The position numbers and the translations under genes were made by a program. The notes beneath the pieces are model-generated. The model worked only from the letters and a program-made list of their open reading frames with translations, was not told the DNA's origin and made no database searches. Source: DASPXK01 sp035637315 (lineage in GTDB: Bacteria; Chloroflexota; UBA6077; JACCZL01). From it: DNA of 39,306 nt. This document shows positions 15,603 to 23,478 of the stretch, in pieces. The number at the start of each line of letters is the position of its first letter. Position 1 is the stretch's first letter. The DNA lies in the NCBI GenBank assembly GCA_035637315.1, contig DASPXK010000385.1, forward strand, positions 1 to 39,306, given 5' to 3'.

Positions 15603-16622
15603 TCAACGCCTGCTGGGCCCACAGTCGCGCTGGACGCGAGCGGCCGCTTTGTCGTCGGGCGCGACCGCGCTGGTGCTGTCGTCCACGCGCCAGACGTCGC
15701 CCGGGAGGATCGTCACAACCCAGTTCGGGGCCTCGTACGTCACCTGTGCGACGTCGATCAAGATCTCCACCCCCAGGCAGCGCCCGGGCAGTGAGTCCTT
15801 CACCGCCTGGCGAGCCTGATCGGCCGTCAGCTTCGTGTCCGGAACCGGCGTCGGTGTGTCGCTGATCCCAGGCAGATTCGGCAGCGCGATGTTGGTCGGC
15901 AGCGCGATGTTGGTCGGAAGGGTGATCGTCGGAAGGGTGATCGTCAGCGGGGTGCTAGTCGGCTGCGGCGTGCTCGCGGGCGTGACACCCGCGAGCGGGG
16001 TACCGGTCGGGACGGGAGTGGAGAGCGGGGTGTTGGCGGGCGGCTGAGTCGCCGCCCCGCCGGCCTGCTGGCCAACCGGAGTTGGGGTCGCGACAGCGCC
16101 TGGAGCGGGTTGAGTTGGCACAACGGGAGCGGCCACGGGAGTTGCCTGGCCGAGAGGAGAGCGGGGCACCAGGCCCGGGATCGCGACCAGCAGTATGGGT
16201 ACCGCGATGAGCAACGGGAGGGCCCAACGCCAGCCCCCAAGGCGCGCCAGGCGAGCGGCGAAGAAGGCCACGATCGCCAGGGGCGGGATAGCCGCGATCG
16301 CTACCGTCTGAAGCAGCCGGTCAGGCCCGAGCGGCTGCCCGCGCGCCAGGCCGAGCGCCAGAGACGCCACCCACCACACCGCGGCTGCGATCCAGACAAC
16401 CCCGATCAACGCGAAGGCGGCGATCTCCCAGCCCCGCACCACCCGCGTCCTCGGTCGCGGCGCTCCGATATCCGCCGTCGGGACCCCCGCCGGCCCCGGC
16501 GGGGGTCCCGACGGCACTTCGGTCCCAGCGGCGGCTGGGGCCATCCTTGCGCCGCACTCGGTGCAGAACGCCTGGTCCGACCGTGTCGCTTGGGCTCCGC
16601 ACGCGCCGCAGAAGTTCGCCAT
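15603..16622 (-). CDS. Zinc-ribbon membrane protein with Pro/Thr-rich stalk (paralogue A)
   Basis: 339 aa; ATG 16622 with GAGGAGG about nine bases upstream. Order: N-terminal zinc ribbon (FCGACG, then FCTECG), linker, three hydrophobic segments (WEIAAFALIGVVWIAAAVWW; LLQTVAIAAIPPLAIVAFFAA; WALPLLIAVPILLVAIPGLV), a Pro/Thr/Ala-rich stalk with tandem repeats, and an extracytoplasmic C-terminal domain starting TKLTADQARQAVKDSLPG. Two Cys (GRC and RDC) there may form a disulfide. Domain order and the C-terminal domain are nearly identical to 23479-24465, a recent duplicate. Function is unknown; a cytoplasmic metal-binding sensor linked to an outer domain is possible. It converges with the lipoprotein gene, 28 bases apart. 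Confidence 0.85.
   Translation of the reverse strand: MANFCGACGAQATRSDQAFCTECGARMAPAAAGTEVPSGPPPGPAGVPTADIGAPRPRTRVVRGWEIAAFALIGVVWIAAAVWWVASLALGLARGQPLGPDRLLQTVAIAAIPPLAIVAFFAARLARLGGWRWALPLLIAVPILLVAIPGLVPRSPLGQATPVAAPVVPTQPAPGAVATPTPVGQQAGGAATQPPANTPLSTPVPTGTPLAGVTPASTPQPTSTPLTITLPTITLPTNIALPTNIALPNLPGISDTPTPVPDTKLTADQARQAVKDSLPGRCLGVEILIDVAQVTYEAPNWVVTILPGDVWRVDDSTSAVAPDDKAAARVQRDCGPSRR
15880..15945 (-). repeat. In-frame tandem repeats in the stalk of paralogue A
   Basis: Two perfect 18-bp copies (15880-15897, 15898-15915) followed by two perfect 15-bp copies (15916-15930, 15931-15945). They encode LPTNIALPTNIA and LPTITLPTIT in the stalk. Paralogue B has single, diverged units here, so the repeats expanded after the duplication. 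Confidence 0.92.
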
Positions 16623-16677
16623 ACTCGTGAGCCTCCTCTCTGTTTTCCCGAACGAGCCGCCTGTGTCGATTCGCGAA

Positions 16678-17538
16678 TCACAAGGCGCGCAAACGGTCAC
16701 ACTGCGAGTCGTCGCGACGGCGGAGCTTGGCGAGCAGCACTCGCCCCAGCATAGGACCAAGCAGGCTCGCCAGAAGGCGATCCAGCGCCACCCAACCAGG
16801 CGAATCGACTGCTGCGCCGAGCGGAGGGTACGCGTTCAGGTAGCGGACGGCCTCCAACGCCAGGTCTGCCGAGTGGAAATGCGCGGCCAGGCCGCGACGA
16901 CCGAAGTGATAGAGGCCATCGCTCGGTCGGCGGTAGCGCCGATACCATCGCAGCGTCCCCCGGGCCTCGGCCAGCCAGTGATAGAGGCTTGGATTGGCGA
17001 AGTCGACCAGGGCAACCCCGCCAGGCCTTAGGACGCGGGCCAATTCGAGCTGGGCGCCGCTGTACGACGCTGCGCTCGCGTAACCGAAGCTGACGACGGC
17101 GTCGAAGGCAGCATCGGAAAAAGGCAGCTCGTAGACGCTGGCTCGCAGCAGTGGCGGGGGCCGGCCCGGGTGTCCTCTCAGCCGGCGTCGAAACTGCCCA
17201 AGGGCCTCCGCGGAGAGGTCGATGGCCACCAGGTCGAGGCGCGGATTGGCCAGCAGCAGCTCTGTTATCTCGCCGTCGCCGCAGCCGAGGTCGAGCACGC
17301 GAAGCCTTGATCCGGACCCCGAAGCCCGGCTGACGCGCGGGCTGAGCCTTTCCACCTCTGGGGCGAGGAGACTCAGCGCCTCTTCGGCTGTCCGGCGGCA
17401 GGTTACCGACCGCCCATGGGCCGCGGGGCGGTGTCGCCAGAAGTCGTCCCACCAGGCGGCCGTCTTTCGCGCCCGCGCCAGCAGAGTCCCAGACTCCTGG
17501 CCCGCTCGGTTCAGGCTGCAAGCCCGGGCGTATCTCAC
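16678..17538 (-). CDS. Class I SAM-dependent methyltransferase
   Basis: About 286 aa with a Rossmann methyltransferase core. Motif I is VLDLGCGDGEITELL, an acidic residue ends strand 2 (LVAIDLS), motif post-I/II is PFSDAAFDAVVSFGY, and LARVLRPGGVALVDFANPS is the UbiE/COQ5-like motif III. The start is uncertain: GTG 17538 has AGGGGG nine bases upstream; ATG 17559 is the alternative. The substrate is unknown. Its neighbours are a GT-C glycosyltransferase upstream on the same strand and the zinc-ribbon gene downstream, so lipid-carrier or glycan methylation is plausible. A decayed copy of its N-terminal part occurs at 21888-21960. Confidence 0.9.
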   Translation of the reverse strand: MRYARACSLNRAGQESGTLLARARKTAAWWDDFWRHRPAAHGRSVTCRRTAEEALSLLAPEVERLSPRVSRASGSGSRLRVLDLGCGDGEITELLLANPRLDLVAIDLSAEALGQFRRRLRGHPGRPPPLLRASVYELPFSDAAFDAVVSFGYASAASYSGAQLELARVLRPGGVALVDFANPSLYHWLAEARGTLRWYRRYRRPSDGLYHFGRRGLAAHFHSADLALEAVRYLNAYPPLGAAVDSPGWVALDRLLASLLGPMLGRVLLAKLRRRDDSQCDRLRAL

Positions 17539-17668
17539 AGTCAACGACCCCCTGCGCATTCGAGGCCTCGAGATTCGAGGTCGCGCGTCCACGGTTGTTG
17601 TACCCGACAAGCAGGCTGCGGGCGCGAGAGGGGTGGTAAGACCGCACCGCCAGGTCCGTCGCGGTCGG

Positions 17669-19291
17669 CTAGTTCAGCACCAGCTCGCCGCATCCAGGCT
17701 GCGTGTGGTACGCGAGCAGAGTCGGACCGCTGGCGTCAACCCGGTAGAGGCCAATTCCGCCCCGCCGTCCCGCGCGATCCTGACTGGTCAAGCTCTGGGC
17801 GGGCTCAATGGCCGCGGCGGGTCCCACCAGCGGCAGCCCCTGCCGCTCGAACACGTCGGGCACCCGCCCATCGTCGACGAAGGTCAGAAACGCGGGTCGT
17901 TCCGCCAGCTCCCTCCAAATCCCGCCTCGCCCGAAAGAGGTCTCGGCGACCCTCTGTCCGGATAATTTCAGCAGCGATAGATAGCCGAATCGCTCGGCCG
18001 GCCTGACGGCGCCAGGGTCCAGCAGGACCCACTCCCCGGGCGCGCGCTGGCGCTCGAGCTCGCCCACAAACGCTCGCTGCGGGGCGTTGCTGCAGCCGCT
18101 GGCCTCCACGATCGACTCGAATCGGAGCAACCAGACCAACATCCCAGAGAGCCACGCCGCGGCGGCCGCGCCAACGGCGATGCGGCGCAAGGTGTCGGCG
18201 CGGGTCGTGCTGTCGGTCGAAGCGAGCAGATCGGCCCCCAGTACTCCCACGCCCACGTACGCCAGCGGGACCAGCGGCATCAGGTAACGGGCCCCCAACA
18301 GTGGGGCGTAGACCTCATGCCCGAGCGGCATGGTCAGGGCAGCGGAGAGCGTCACGAGCAGCGGCAGTGGGCTGCCTCGTCGTGCCAGCTGGACCAGGCT
18401 CGCCAGGCACACGACGGTGGCAAGGAGGATCGGCGGCTCGAGCGGACTCGGGTCGCGCGTCGGATCGACTGCCGACGCCAGGGTAAGGGCCAGGCCATCG
18501 AGCAGGGCCGTGAGGTTGGCAGGGTAGGCCCCCAGCCCAATGGCCTCGTGGGGGTACTGGCGGCTGACACTGCGGGCTGCGCCAAGGCCGCTCTGCCAAT
18601 TGTAGATCAGGACGTTGGCGAACCCAGCGACAAAAAGTAGTCCGGCCGCCCAGAACGCGGGCTGTCGCAGCAGCCATCGACCGCGTAGTAGGACAAACAT
18701 GCCGAAGCCCGGAAGCAGCGCACCCACCGACGGATGAGACTGCAACGCCAGCCCGCACAGCAGCCCCGTTGCCAGCACGTGCCTCGGTTGCCTGCGGCGC
18801 ACCGCGTGGTCGAGCGCCCAGGCTGCGCCCGTCAGGAACAGCGGCGTGAGCGACGCCGACCAGGCGACGCGGCTGCTGAGCAGGACATGGGGCGCGGACA
18901 CTGCCAGGAACGCGGCTGCCAGAAGCCCGGCTGGTGGTCCACCCAGGGCCCGCGCATACCCGTAGGTCAGCAGCACGGTGGCCGTTCCCGCCACTAGCAC
19001 AACCGCCCGCGGCAGCTCTGGAGACCTTCCAAACACCACCATCGCGCCCGCCAGCACGTAGTCGAAGAATGCGCCGATATGCTTGGGGCCGCTCACCAAA
19101 GGGAGCGCGCGTCCCTGGACGATGTCGATCGCCGGCAAGATCTCATCGATCTCGTCGGTATAGCGGGGTATGTCGGACAGGTAGTGGACGCGCAGGAGCA
19201 GCGACAGCAGGGTGATTCCACCCAGCAGCGCCAGCTCGCCACCCCGGATCGCCAGCCCGGCTCTGAGCAACGACGAGGAGCTCGCTGTCAA
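17669..19291 (-). CDS. GT-C membrane glycosyltransferase (ArnT/PMT-like)
   Basis: 540 aa with 10 or more hydrophobic segments. The GT-C signature is in the first outer loop, RYTDEIDEILPAIDIVQGRALP, with acidic residues (DEIDE) where polyprenyl-phosphate-sugar transferases have their catalytic Asp. LSSRVAWSASLTPLFL and GARYLMPLVPLAYV follow in the typical order. The C-terminal 130 residues form a soluble outer domain (WVLLDPGAVRPAERFGYLS onward). It would transfer a sugar from a lipid carrier on the outer face of the membrane. The start is TTG 19291 with no strong ribosome site. It lies 36 bases after tatA on the same strand. A fragment of a related C-terminus is found at 27185-27255. Confidence 0.85.
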   Translation of the reverse strand: MTASSSSLLRAGLAIRGGELALLGGITLLSLLLRVHYLSDIPRYTDEIDEILPAIDIVQGRALPLVSGPKHIGAFFDYVLAGAMVVFGRSPELPRAVVLVAGTATVLLTYGYARALGGPPAGLLAAAFLAVSAPHVLLSSRVAWSASLTPLFLTGAAWALDHAVRRRQPRHVLATGLLCGLALQSHPSVGALLPGFGMFVLLRGRWLLRQPAFWAAGLLFVAGFANVLIYNWQSGLGAARSVSRQYPHEAIGLGAYPANLTALLDGLALTLASAVDPTRDPSPLEPPILLATVVCLASLVQLARRGSPLPLLVTLSAALTMPLGHEVYAPLLGARYLMPLVPLAYVGVGVLGADLLASTDSTTRADTLRRIAVGAAAAAWLSGMLVWLLRFESIVEASGCSNAPQRAFVGELERQRAPGEWVLLDPGAVRPAERFGYLSLLKLSGQRVAETSFGRGGIWRELAERPAFLTFVDDGRVPDVFERQGLPLVGPAAAIEPAQSLTSQDRAGRRGGIGLYRVDASGPTLLAYHTQPGCGELVLN

Positions 19292-19327
19292 CCGTTCGAT
19301 ACGCCGGCCGTGCTGGCTGGCCTTGGC

Positions 19328-19510
19328 TCACTCGTTCCGAGTTGGCTGATCTTCCTTCGGTTTCTTGCTCGACTCGCCCTCGACGGCCGCCCGGAACTCA
19401 CGGATGCCCTTGCCGAGAGCCGAGCCTACTTCGGGCAGTTTGCCGGCCCCAAAGACGAAGAGGGCCAGGACCAGCACGACGATCAGCTCCGGTGCGCCAA
19501 CTGATGGCAT
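19328..19510 (-). CDS. tatA: Twin-arginine translocase subunit TatA/TatE
   Basis: 60 aa. ATG 19510 has GGAGG with six-base spacing. One N-terminal membrane segment (ELIVVLVLALFVF) is followed by the hallmark hinge FGAGKLPE (20-27), the amphipathic helix VGSALGKGIREFRAAVEGE, and a charged tail (SSKKPKEDQ). It forms the pore-like oligomer of Tat export of folded proteins. No tatB or tatC is present, so this is an orphan copy. It heads a minus-strand unit with the GT-C gene 36 bases downstream. Confidence 0.96.
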   Translation of the reverse strand: MPSVGAPELIVVLVLALFVFGAGKLPEVGSALGKGIREFRAAVEGESSKKPKEDQPTRNE

Positions 19511-19858
19511 GCATGACCTCCACGTCGCGGCGGCCAGATCCCGGCGACCGGCTCCGGCCGCCCCACGATCAGATCGTACGAACGGGCAGCCAACCCGGCC
19601 TTAGCGTTAGCTTCAAGTCTGCTGAATCTCCGGTGAAACATTAGGGGCCGAATCTTGTGACTCATGCAGTGCGGAGGTCGCGCGCAGGCCCGAGAGGCCG
19701 AGTCCTTGCAGCCCTCGCTCAGCGCATACCACCCGCGGAGGGCCTTCGGACCCCAGGCTTCATTCGGCTTTAACCTAGGACCGCTGACGGAACGCTATCC
19801 TACGCACGTGCCCCAACAGTCCCTGCATGCCGCACCTGTAGTTGGCGAGGGAGGATGC
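19511..19858 (+). other. Divergent intergenic region tatA / GT-C gene
   Basis: 348 bases without a convincing gene, between the divergent tatA and GT-C starts. TATCCT at 19796-19801 could be a -10 box for the rightward gene, but no good -35 is seen. The open frame running through the region into the rightward gene lacks protein-like composition. Confidence 0.4.
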
Positions 19859-21166
19859 ATGCGGAGCGTTGCCAGCCGACTGGCTGAGCTGCTCTTGGCC
19901 GCGAGCGCGGTCGTCATCGCTCTCACGAGTTTCGCCGACGCCAAGGCGAAGTTCGACTCGGACGAGTCACAGTGGATCGGGACGATCAGCTATTTTCAGA
20001 GCCTCTTTGTCGAGCGCGACCTGTCGCCTGAAGCGTGGCCCGATGAGGAGTGGACGCGCACCCAGCCGATGGTCGCCCGCTACGTGATGGGCGCCTGGCT
20101 GATGGGGCGTGGGTACGGGGATCTTCGTCGACTGGACCCGCTGCGAGCCTATCACGAGGGTGACTCATTGGCCGAGAACCGTCGGTTCGGGCGGGCTCCG
20201 AGTGATCAGTTGCTCGCGGAAGCACGTCTCCCGATGCGCGCGCTGGCTGCCCTGGCCGTGGCCGCGCTTTACGGCGTCGTTCGGGTGGTGGCCGGACCGA
20301 TCGGCGCGGTGGTCGCGGCCCTGCTGGCGTCCGGGAGTCCCTATCTTCGCCATCACCTGGTCCGTGCCATGGCCGAGGCGCCGCTGATGTTCTTTCTCTT
20401 GGCGGCCCTGCTCACACTGACGCTCGGCCTCCGCCGAGCGCGGCCGGGCCGACCGGCCGTCGGCTGGGCCGTGGGCGGCGGGGTCTTGCTGGGTCTGGCG
20501 CTGGGAACCAAGCTCACCGCGGTTCTCGGCCTTGCAGGGGTGGCTCTGTGGGGGCTGTGGGCCTGGGGGTCGCCTCGGCCCGAGAGCGGAGTCGCCGCTG
20601 AAGCCTTCCGGCTCGACCGCCCAACTAGCCAGGTCGTCTGGGCCGGACTGGCGGTGGCGACGGCAGCGGTCGTGTTCGTCGCCAGCGATCCGTTCCTCTA
20701 CCCCGACCCGGTCGGCCGGTCTTGGCTGCTGTTCCAGAATCGACAGGCGGAGATGGCCGCCGAGCAGAGCGCTGTCCCGAGCCGCGCAGTGCTCGATCTC
20801 CCAACGCGCGCTGCGTTGGTGTGGGACCGCAGCCTGTTCCACGAAACCTGGAGCAACTCGTATCTGGGCTGGCCCGTCGAGGGTGTGCTGGCCATCGTGG
20901 GGCTGGCCTGGTTGGCGTTTCGGGGAGTGCGAAGCAGGGCCGGTCCCGAGGCTCTGCTGCTGACGTGGACCCTCTGCGTCTTCGGAGGCGTCACCTGGTG
21001 GCTCGGTTTTCTCCTTCAGCACTACTTCGTGCCGACCGCGATGATGTCGGTCCTCCTTGCCGGCCTGGGAGCCGCCTGGGTCTCGCAAAGAGCTTGGCAG
21101 ATGGCGCAATGGCGTTGGAGCTTGCCGAGTAGTCGGAAGCTCAGCTTCACACCGCGGATCAGATGA
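19859..21166 (+). CDS. GT-C membrane glycosyltransferase, subtype with TRTQPMxARY motif
   Basis: 435 aa; ATG 19859 with GGGAGGA five bases upstream. The first segment SRLAELLLAASAVVIALTSF is followed by a large outer loop with the acidic GT-C signature (FDSDESQWIGTISYF), then EEWTRTQPMVARYVMGAWL and AENRRFGRAPSDQLLAEARLPMR. Eight or nine further hydrophobic segments follow. These loop motifs recur in the genes at 32933-34177 and 35418-36809, which define a distinct subtype within this window. It probably moves a sugar from a polyprenyl-phosphate carrier to an outer acceptor. The product ends with a basic tail after the last helix. Confidence 0.87.
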   Translation: MRSVASRLAELLLAASAVVIALTSFADAKAKFDSDESQWIGTISYFQSLFVERDLSPEAWPDEEWTRTQPMVARYVMGAWLMGRGYGDLRRLDPLRAYHEGDSLAENRRFGRAPSDQLLAEARLPMRALAALAVAALYGVVRVVAGPIGAVVAALLASGSPYLRHHLVRAMAEAPLMFFLLAALLTLTLGLRRARPGRPAVGWAVGGGVLLGLALGTKLTAVLGLAGVALWGLWAWGSPRPESGVAAEAFRLDRPTSQVVWAGLAVATAAVVFVASDPFLYPDPVGRSWLLFQNRQAEMAAEQSAVPSRAVLDLPTRAALVWDRSLFHETWSNSYLGWPVEGVLAIVGLAWLAFRGVRSRAGPEALLLTWTLCVFGGVTWWLGFLLQHYFVPTAMMSVLLAGLGAAWVSQRAWQMAQWRWSLPSSRKLSFTPRIR

Positions 21167-21297
21167 AGTACGCCGTCGACCGGAGTTTGGCCTTCCCTAC
21201 CGTCGTGGCCGTCAGGTTGTTCGAGTGGGTCGGGTCGCCAGGCTCGTCGCCAGCGCTACGGGGTGCCGGAAAGCGAAACCGCACGGCAGAGAGCGAC

Positions 21298-21516
21298 ATG
21301 CGCTTGTTGGTACGGCGGCTCGTGTTCGGTGTAGTTGTCGCGGTCGGCGTCGGCGTCGTTCTTCGGCTTGTGCTCGCTCAGGCGACTGGACCCGGGGAGC
21401 CGGGCAGCCTAGAGCGGGTTCGGACTCGCGGCACGATTCCGGTCTTAGACCAAGCCAGGGCGGCCGTCCAGTCGCAGCCACGCGCCCTGGAACCCGCCGC
21501 CGCAGTCGGCCGCTAA
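21298..21516 (+). CDS. Small single-span membrane protein, possibly a truncated gene
   Basis: 72 aa from ATG 21298. Basic start (MRLLVRRLVF), one hydrophobic segment (GVVVAVGVGVVLRLVLA) and a short outer part. The frame ends at TAA 21514-21516, but the same frame continues into a recognisable domain (next entry). I suspect a once longer protein, an anchor plus outer domain, cut by a nonsense mutation. The ribosome site is weak (AGAGAG). Confidence 0.45.
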   Translation: MRLLVRRLVFGVVVAVGVGVVLRLVLAQATGPGEPGSLERVRTRGTIPVLDQARAAVQSQPRALEPAAAVGR

Positions 21517-21840
21517 CTGGTCGACGGAAGCCATTGCGATGATCCTGGTAGGGTCGTCGTGAGCGACTTCGCCGCCTGGTGGGAGCCGGTCCCGGGCCAG
21601 GCGCCCGGCTACCAGCTTCGGGCTGCGGGTAGCCTCCGCAACGCTTGCACGGACACCATCTGGGCCTCGCTCCAGGTCGCACTCGTCGCCGAGAACGGCG
21701 CCGCGATCGATTTCACCTCGATTCCCGTCGGCCGTTTGAGACTGGCACCGGGTGAGGAGCACCGACTCGACGAGCTGCTCTGGATACGCCGCGTGCGCGA
21801 CATGGTGTCGCTGCGCGTGGTACCCGCAGTGACCGCTTGC
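21517..21840 (+). pseudogene. FxLYD-like domain fragment in frame after a stop
   Basis: Directly after the TAA the same frame reads on through WWEPVPGQAPGYQLRAAGSL, RNACTDTIWASLQVALVAENG and RLRLAPGEEHRLDEL. This matches the strand pattern of FxLYD-type outer domains (G-x-hydrophobic-x-N, then pge near the end). After about 21840 the frame turns into Arg/Pro-rich, non-protein-like sequence. GTG 21559 could start a separate small protein. A disrupted gene is the simpler reading. Confidence 0.4.
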
Positions 21841-21887
21841 CCGAGCCGCCAGCGCTGCCGTCCTGATCCCGCCAGAGTCCGGCACCT

Positions 21888-21960
21888 ACAGACCGACCAT
21901 GCGCGCCCGGCCGGCGTCGCCAGAAGTCGTCCCACCGGACTGCTGTCTTTCGGGGCTGCT
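21888..21960 (-). pseudogene. Fragment of a methyltransferase gene (copy of 17403-17475)
   Basis: The minus-strand translation contains WDDFWRxRPxAHGRSV, the same stretch as in the methyltransferase at 16678-17538. At DNA level a 20-base run (TCGCCAGAAGTCGTCCCACC) is identical in both, with weaker identity on each side. No other methyltransferase motif remains. The rest of the gene-poor stretch 21841-22090 holds nothing else I can support. Confidence 0.75.
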
Positions 21961-22090
21961 CCGTCTCAACCGCAGGGTGCCGGCCCGCCTGCGTCACGCT
22001 TTAACCACGAGCACGTCTTAGAGCAGCACTGTGCGAATTTCAGTGTTCGAGGTCGAGGGCCCTGGGCTGGCGCAGCCGCGGCCGCGGCGG

Positions 22091-23281
22091 CTACGGCGGG
22101 CAGGTCGACCTGAGAGTCTCGGGCAGCTTCCGGGCCAGCACCGTCGCGACCACCTGGTTGCCCAAGGGAGTGTAGTGGAATTTCGCCGCCGACGCTGCGC
22201 CCGAGCGCCGCTCTTCCTCTGCCAGAGCCTCGGTCACGTCGATCGTTGGCACGTCTTCGCGCGCCAACCACGCGAGCAGCGGGCCGTATACCGGGGCCTC
22301 ACCCCGCCGCGACGTGTCGATCTCCTCAGCGCGACCGAAGAGGATAACCACGGGAGTCGCGCCGGCGGCTCGGACCTGGCGAGCAAAGCCGACCAGCACA
22401 CGCCCGACGATCTGGAACGCCTCGCCTTGCTCTCGATAGGCTCTCGTCACCGCGTTGGCCGCCATCTCCTCATGTCGAGTGCGAAAGGCTGCGGTCCGCG
22501 CCAGGCGCACCATTTCAAATCTGTCCAGGGGCCCGGCGACGAAGACGCCTGGGAAGTACCAATCGTCGTGCGGGCCCAGCGTCCGCTCCACCCAGAGTGG
22601 ATCGTTCAGCTGGTTTGGGTCCGTGACGGGATTGGGCAACAGAGCCAGGCTCTGGTCTGCCAGAAGGAACCGAGGCTTGCTGGCGACGATCCCTGTGTCC
22701 GGCTCGTAGAAGGGGTAGAAGCGGTTCACGACTCGGTTGACGTTCTCGACCATGTAGCCGATCAGTACCGCGCAAGGATGAAGCGCCGGCCCGTCGCGCT
22801 GGTATCGCAGCCAGGCCAGGTCTGGGCCGTACCCGGTCACGCCAAAGTTGAGCACCTCCGTCCCGGGCCAGAGACGCTCGAGCTCGGTGGTCCAACACTG
22901 CGCCAGTTCGACGTCCTGGCAGTAGGTGAACGAGTCGCCGAAAGCCTCCAGGCGGCGAACCCCGGGCGGCGGGTCGGCCGCGTATTCGCGATCGGCCCGC
23001 ATACCGGCGCGGTTGTTCCGATACGTGACCGCCCCCCGGCGGACCACGTTTGGCGTGGTTACCCAGCCGAGGTCCTGATCGAAGCGGAAGTACGTCTCAC
23101 CGGCGGCGACGCGTCTGAGTCTGCCCTCGTAGTAGGACAGCGGAAGCAAAGCTCCTTTCGGAAACGGCTGTGCGAGCCGAAGAGCCGTCTCCCCCAAGCT
23201 GAAGCCGAGCCCGATGCCCGCCAACACTAGAGCGAGTCGCCGAGCCCATAAGCCAGCGCCAGGTGCCCCAAGTGCCGCCAA
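22091..23281 (-). CDS. Membrane-anchored SGNH-like protein (GDSFTYC subtype)
   Basis: 396 aa; TTG 23281 has GGAAGGA about five bases upstream. An N-terminal anchor (RRLALVLAGIGLGFSLGETALRL is the hydrophobic region) is followed by LGWVTTPN, RNNRAGMRADREY and block I, AFGDSFTYC, with nucleophile S117. The classical GxND block is replaced by IGYMVENVNRVVNRF. The C-terminal block is FHYTPLGNQ with H369. A paralogue, now frameshifted, lies at 29985-31186 and shares LGPHDxWYFPGVFVA and PRFLL. This subtype likely acts on an outer glycan or lipid-linked polymer as esterase or acyltransferase. Neither the donor nor the acceptor can be read from the sequence. Confidence 0.85.
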   Translation of the reverse strand: MAALGAPGAGLWARRLALVLAGIGLGFSLGETALRLAQPFPKGALLPLSYYEGRLRRVAAGETYFRFDQDLGWVTTPNVVRRGAVTYRNNRAGMRADREYAADPPPGVRRLEAFGDSFTYCQDVELAQCWTTELERLWPGTEVLNFGVTGYGPDLAWLRYQRDGPALHPCAVLIGYMVENVNRVVNRFYPFYEPDTGIVASKPRFLLADQSLALLPNPVTDPNQLNDPLWVERTLGPHDDWYFPGVFVAGPLDRFEMVRLARTAAFRTRHEEMAANAVTRAYREQGEAFQIVGRVLVGFARQVRAAGATPVVILFGRAEEIDTSRRGEAPVYGPLLAWLAREDVPTIDVTEALAEEERRSGAASAAKFHYTPLGNQVVATVLARKLPETLRSTCPP

Positions 23282-23328
23282 CGCGGTCCTTCCGCGGACT
23301 GAACGCGTGCGCTCACGCGCCGATCCGC

Positions 23329-23400
23329 GACGTACCGCCCAATCTTACTCTGGCGAGGTCTGGCTCCAATGATGGCCGTCGGTCAGACGCAGTACGACCT
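23329..23400 (-). pseudogene. Internally deleted remnant of a Nudix gene
   Basis: Two blocks of the Nudix gene at 27330-27788 recur here side by side. 23374-23400 is identical over 27 bases to 27674-27700 (encoding VVLRLTDG), and 23329-23362 matches 27314-27347, including the C-terminal SPE and stop. About 326 bases of the middle, including the Nudix box, are missing. It lies in the 197-base gap between the SGNH gene and the zinc-ribbon gene. Confidence 0.8.
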
Positions 23401-23478
23401 CCTGACGACCGAGCAGCTGACCAGATCGTTTTCGCGACGGCGTCCGATCGGCCACCTGGACCATGGAGGGCTGACCGC

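Noticed and set aside
19664..19858. N-terminal extension of the GT-C gene
   Set aside because: The extension lacks membrane or signal character, while ATG 19859 has an excellent ribosome site and starts just before the first helix.
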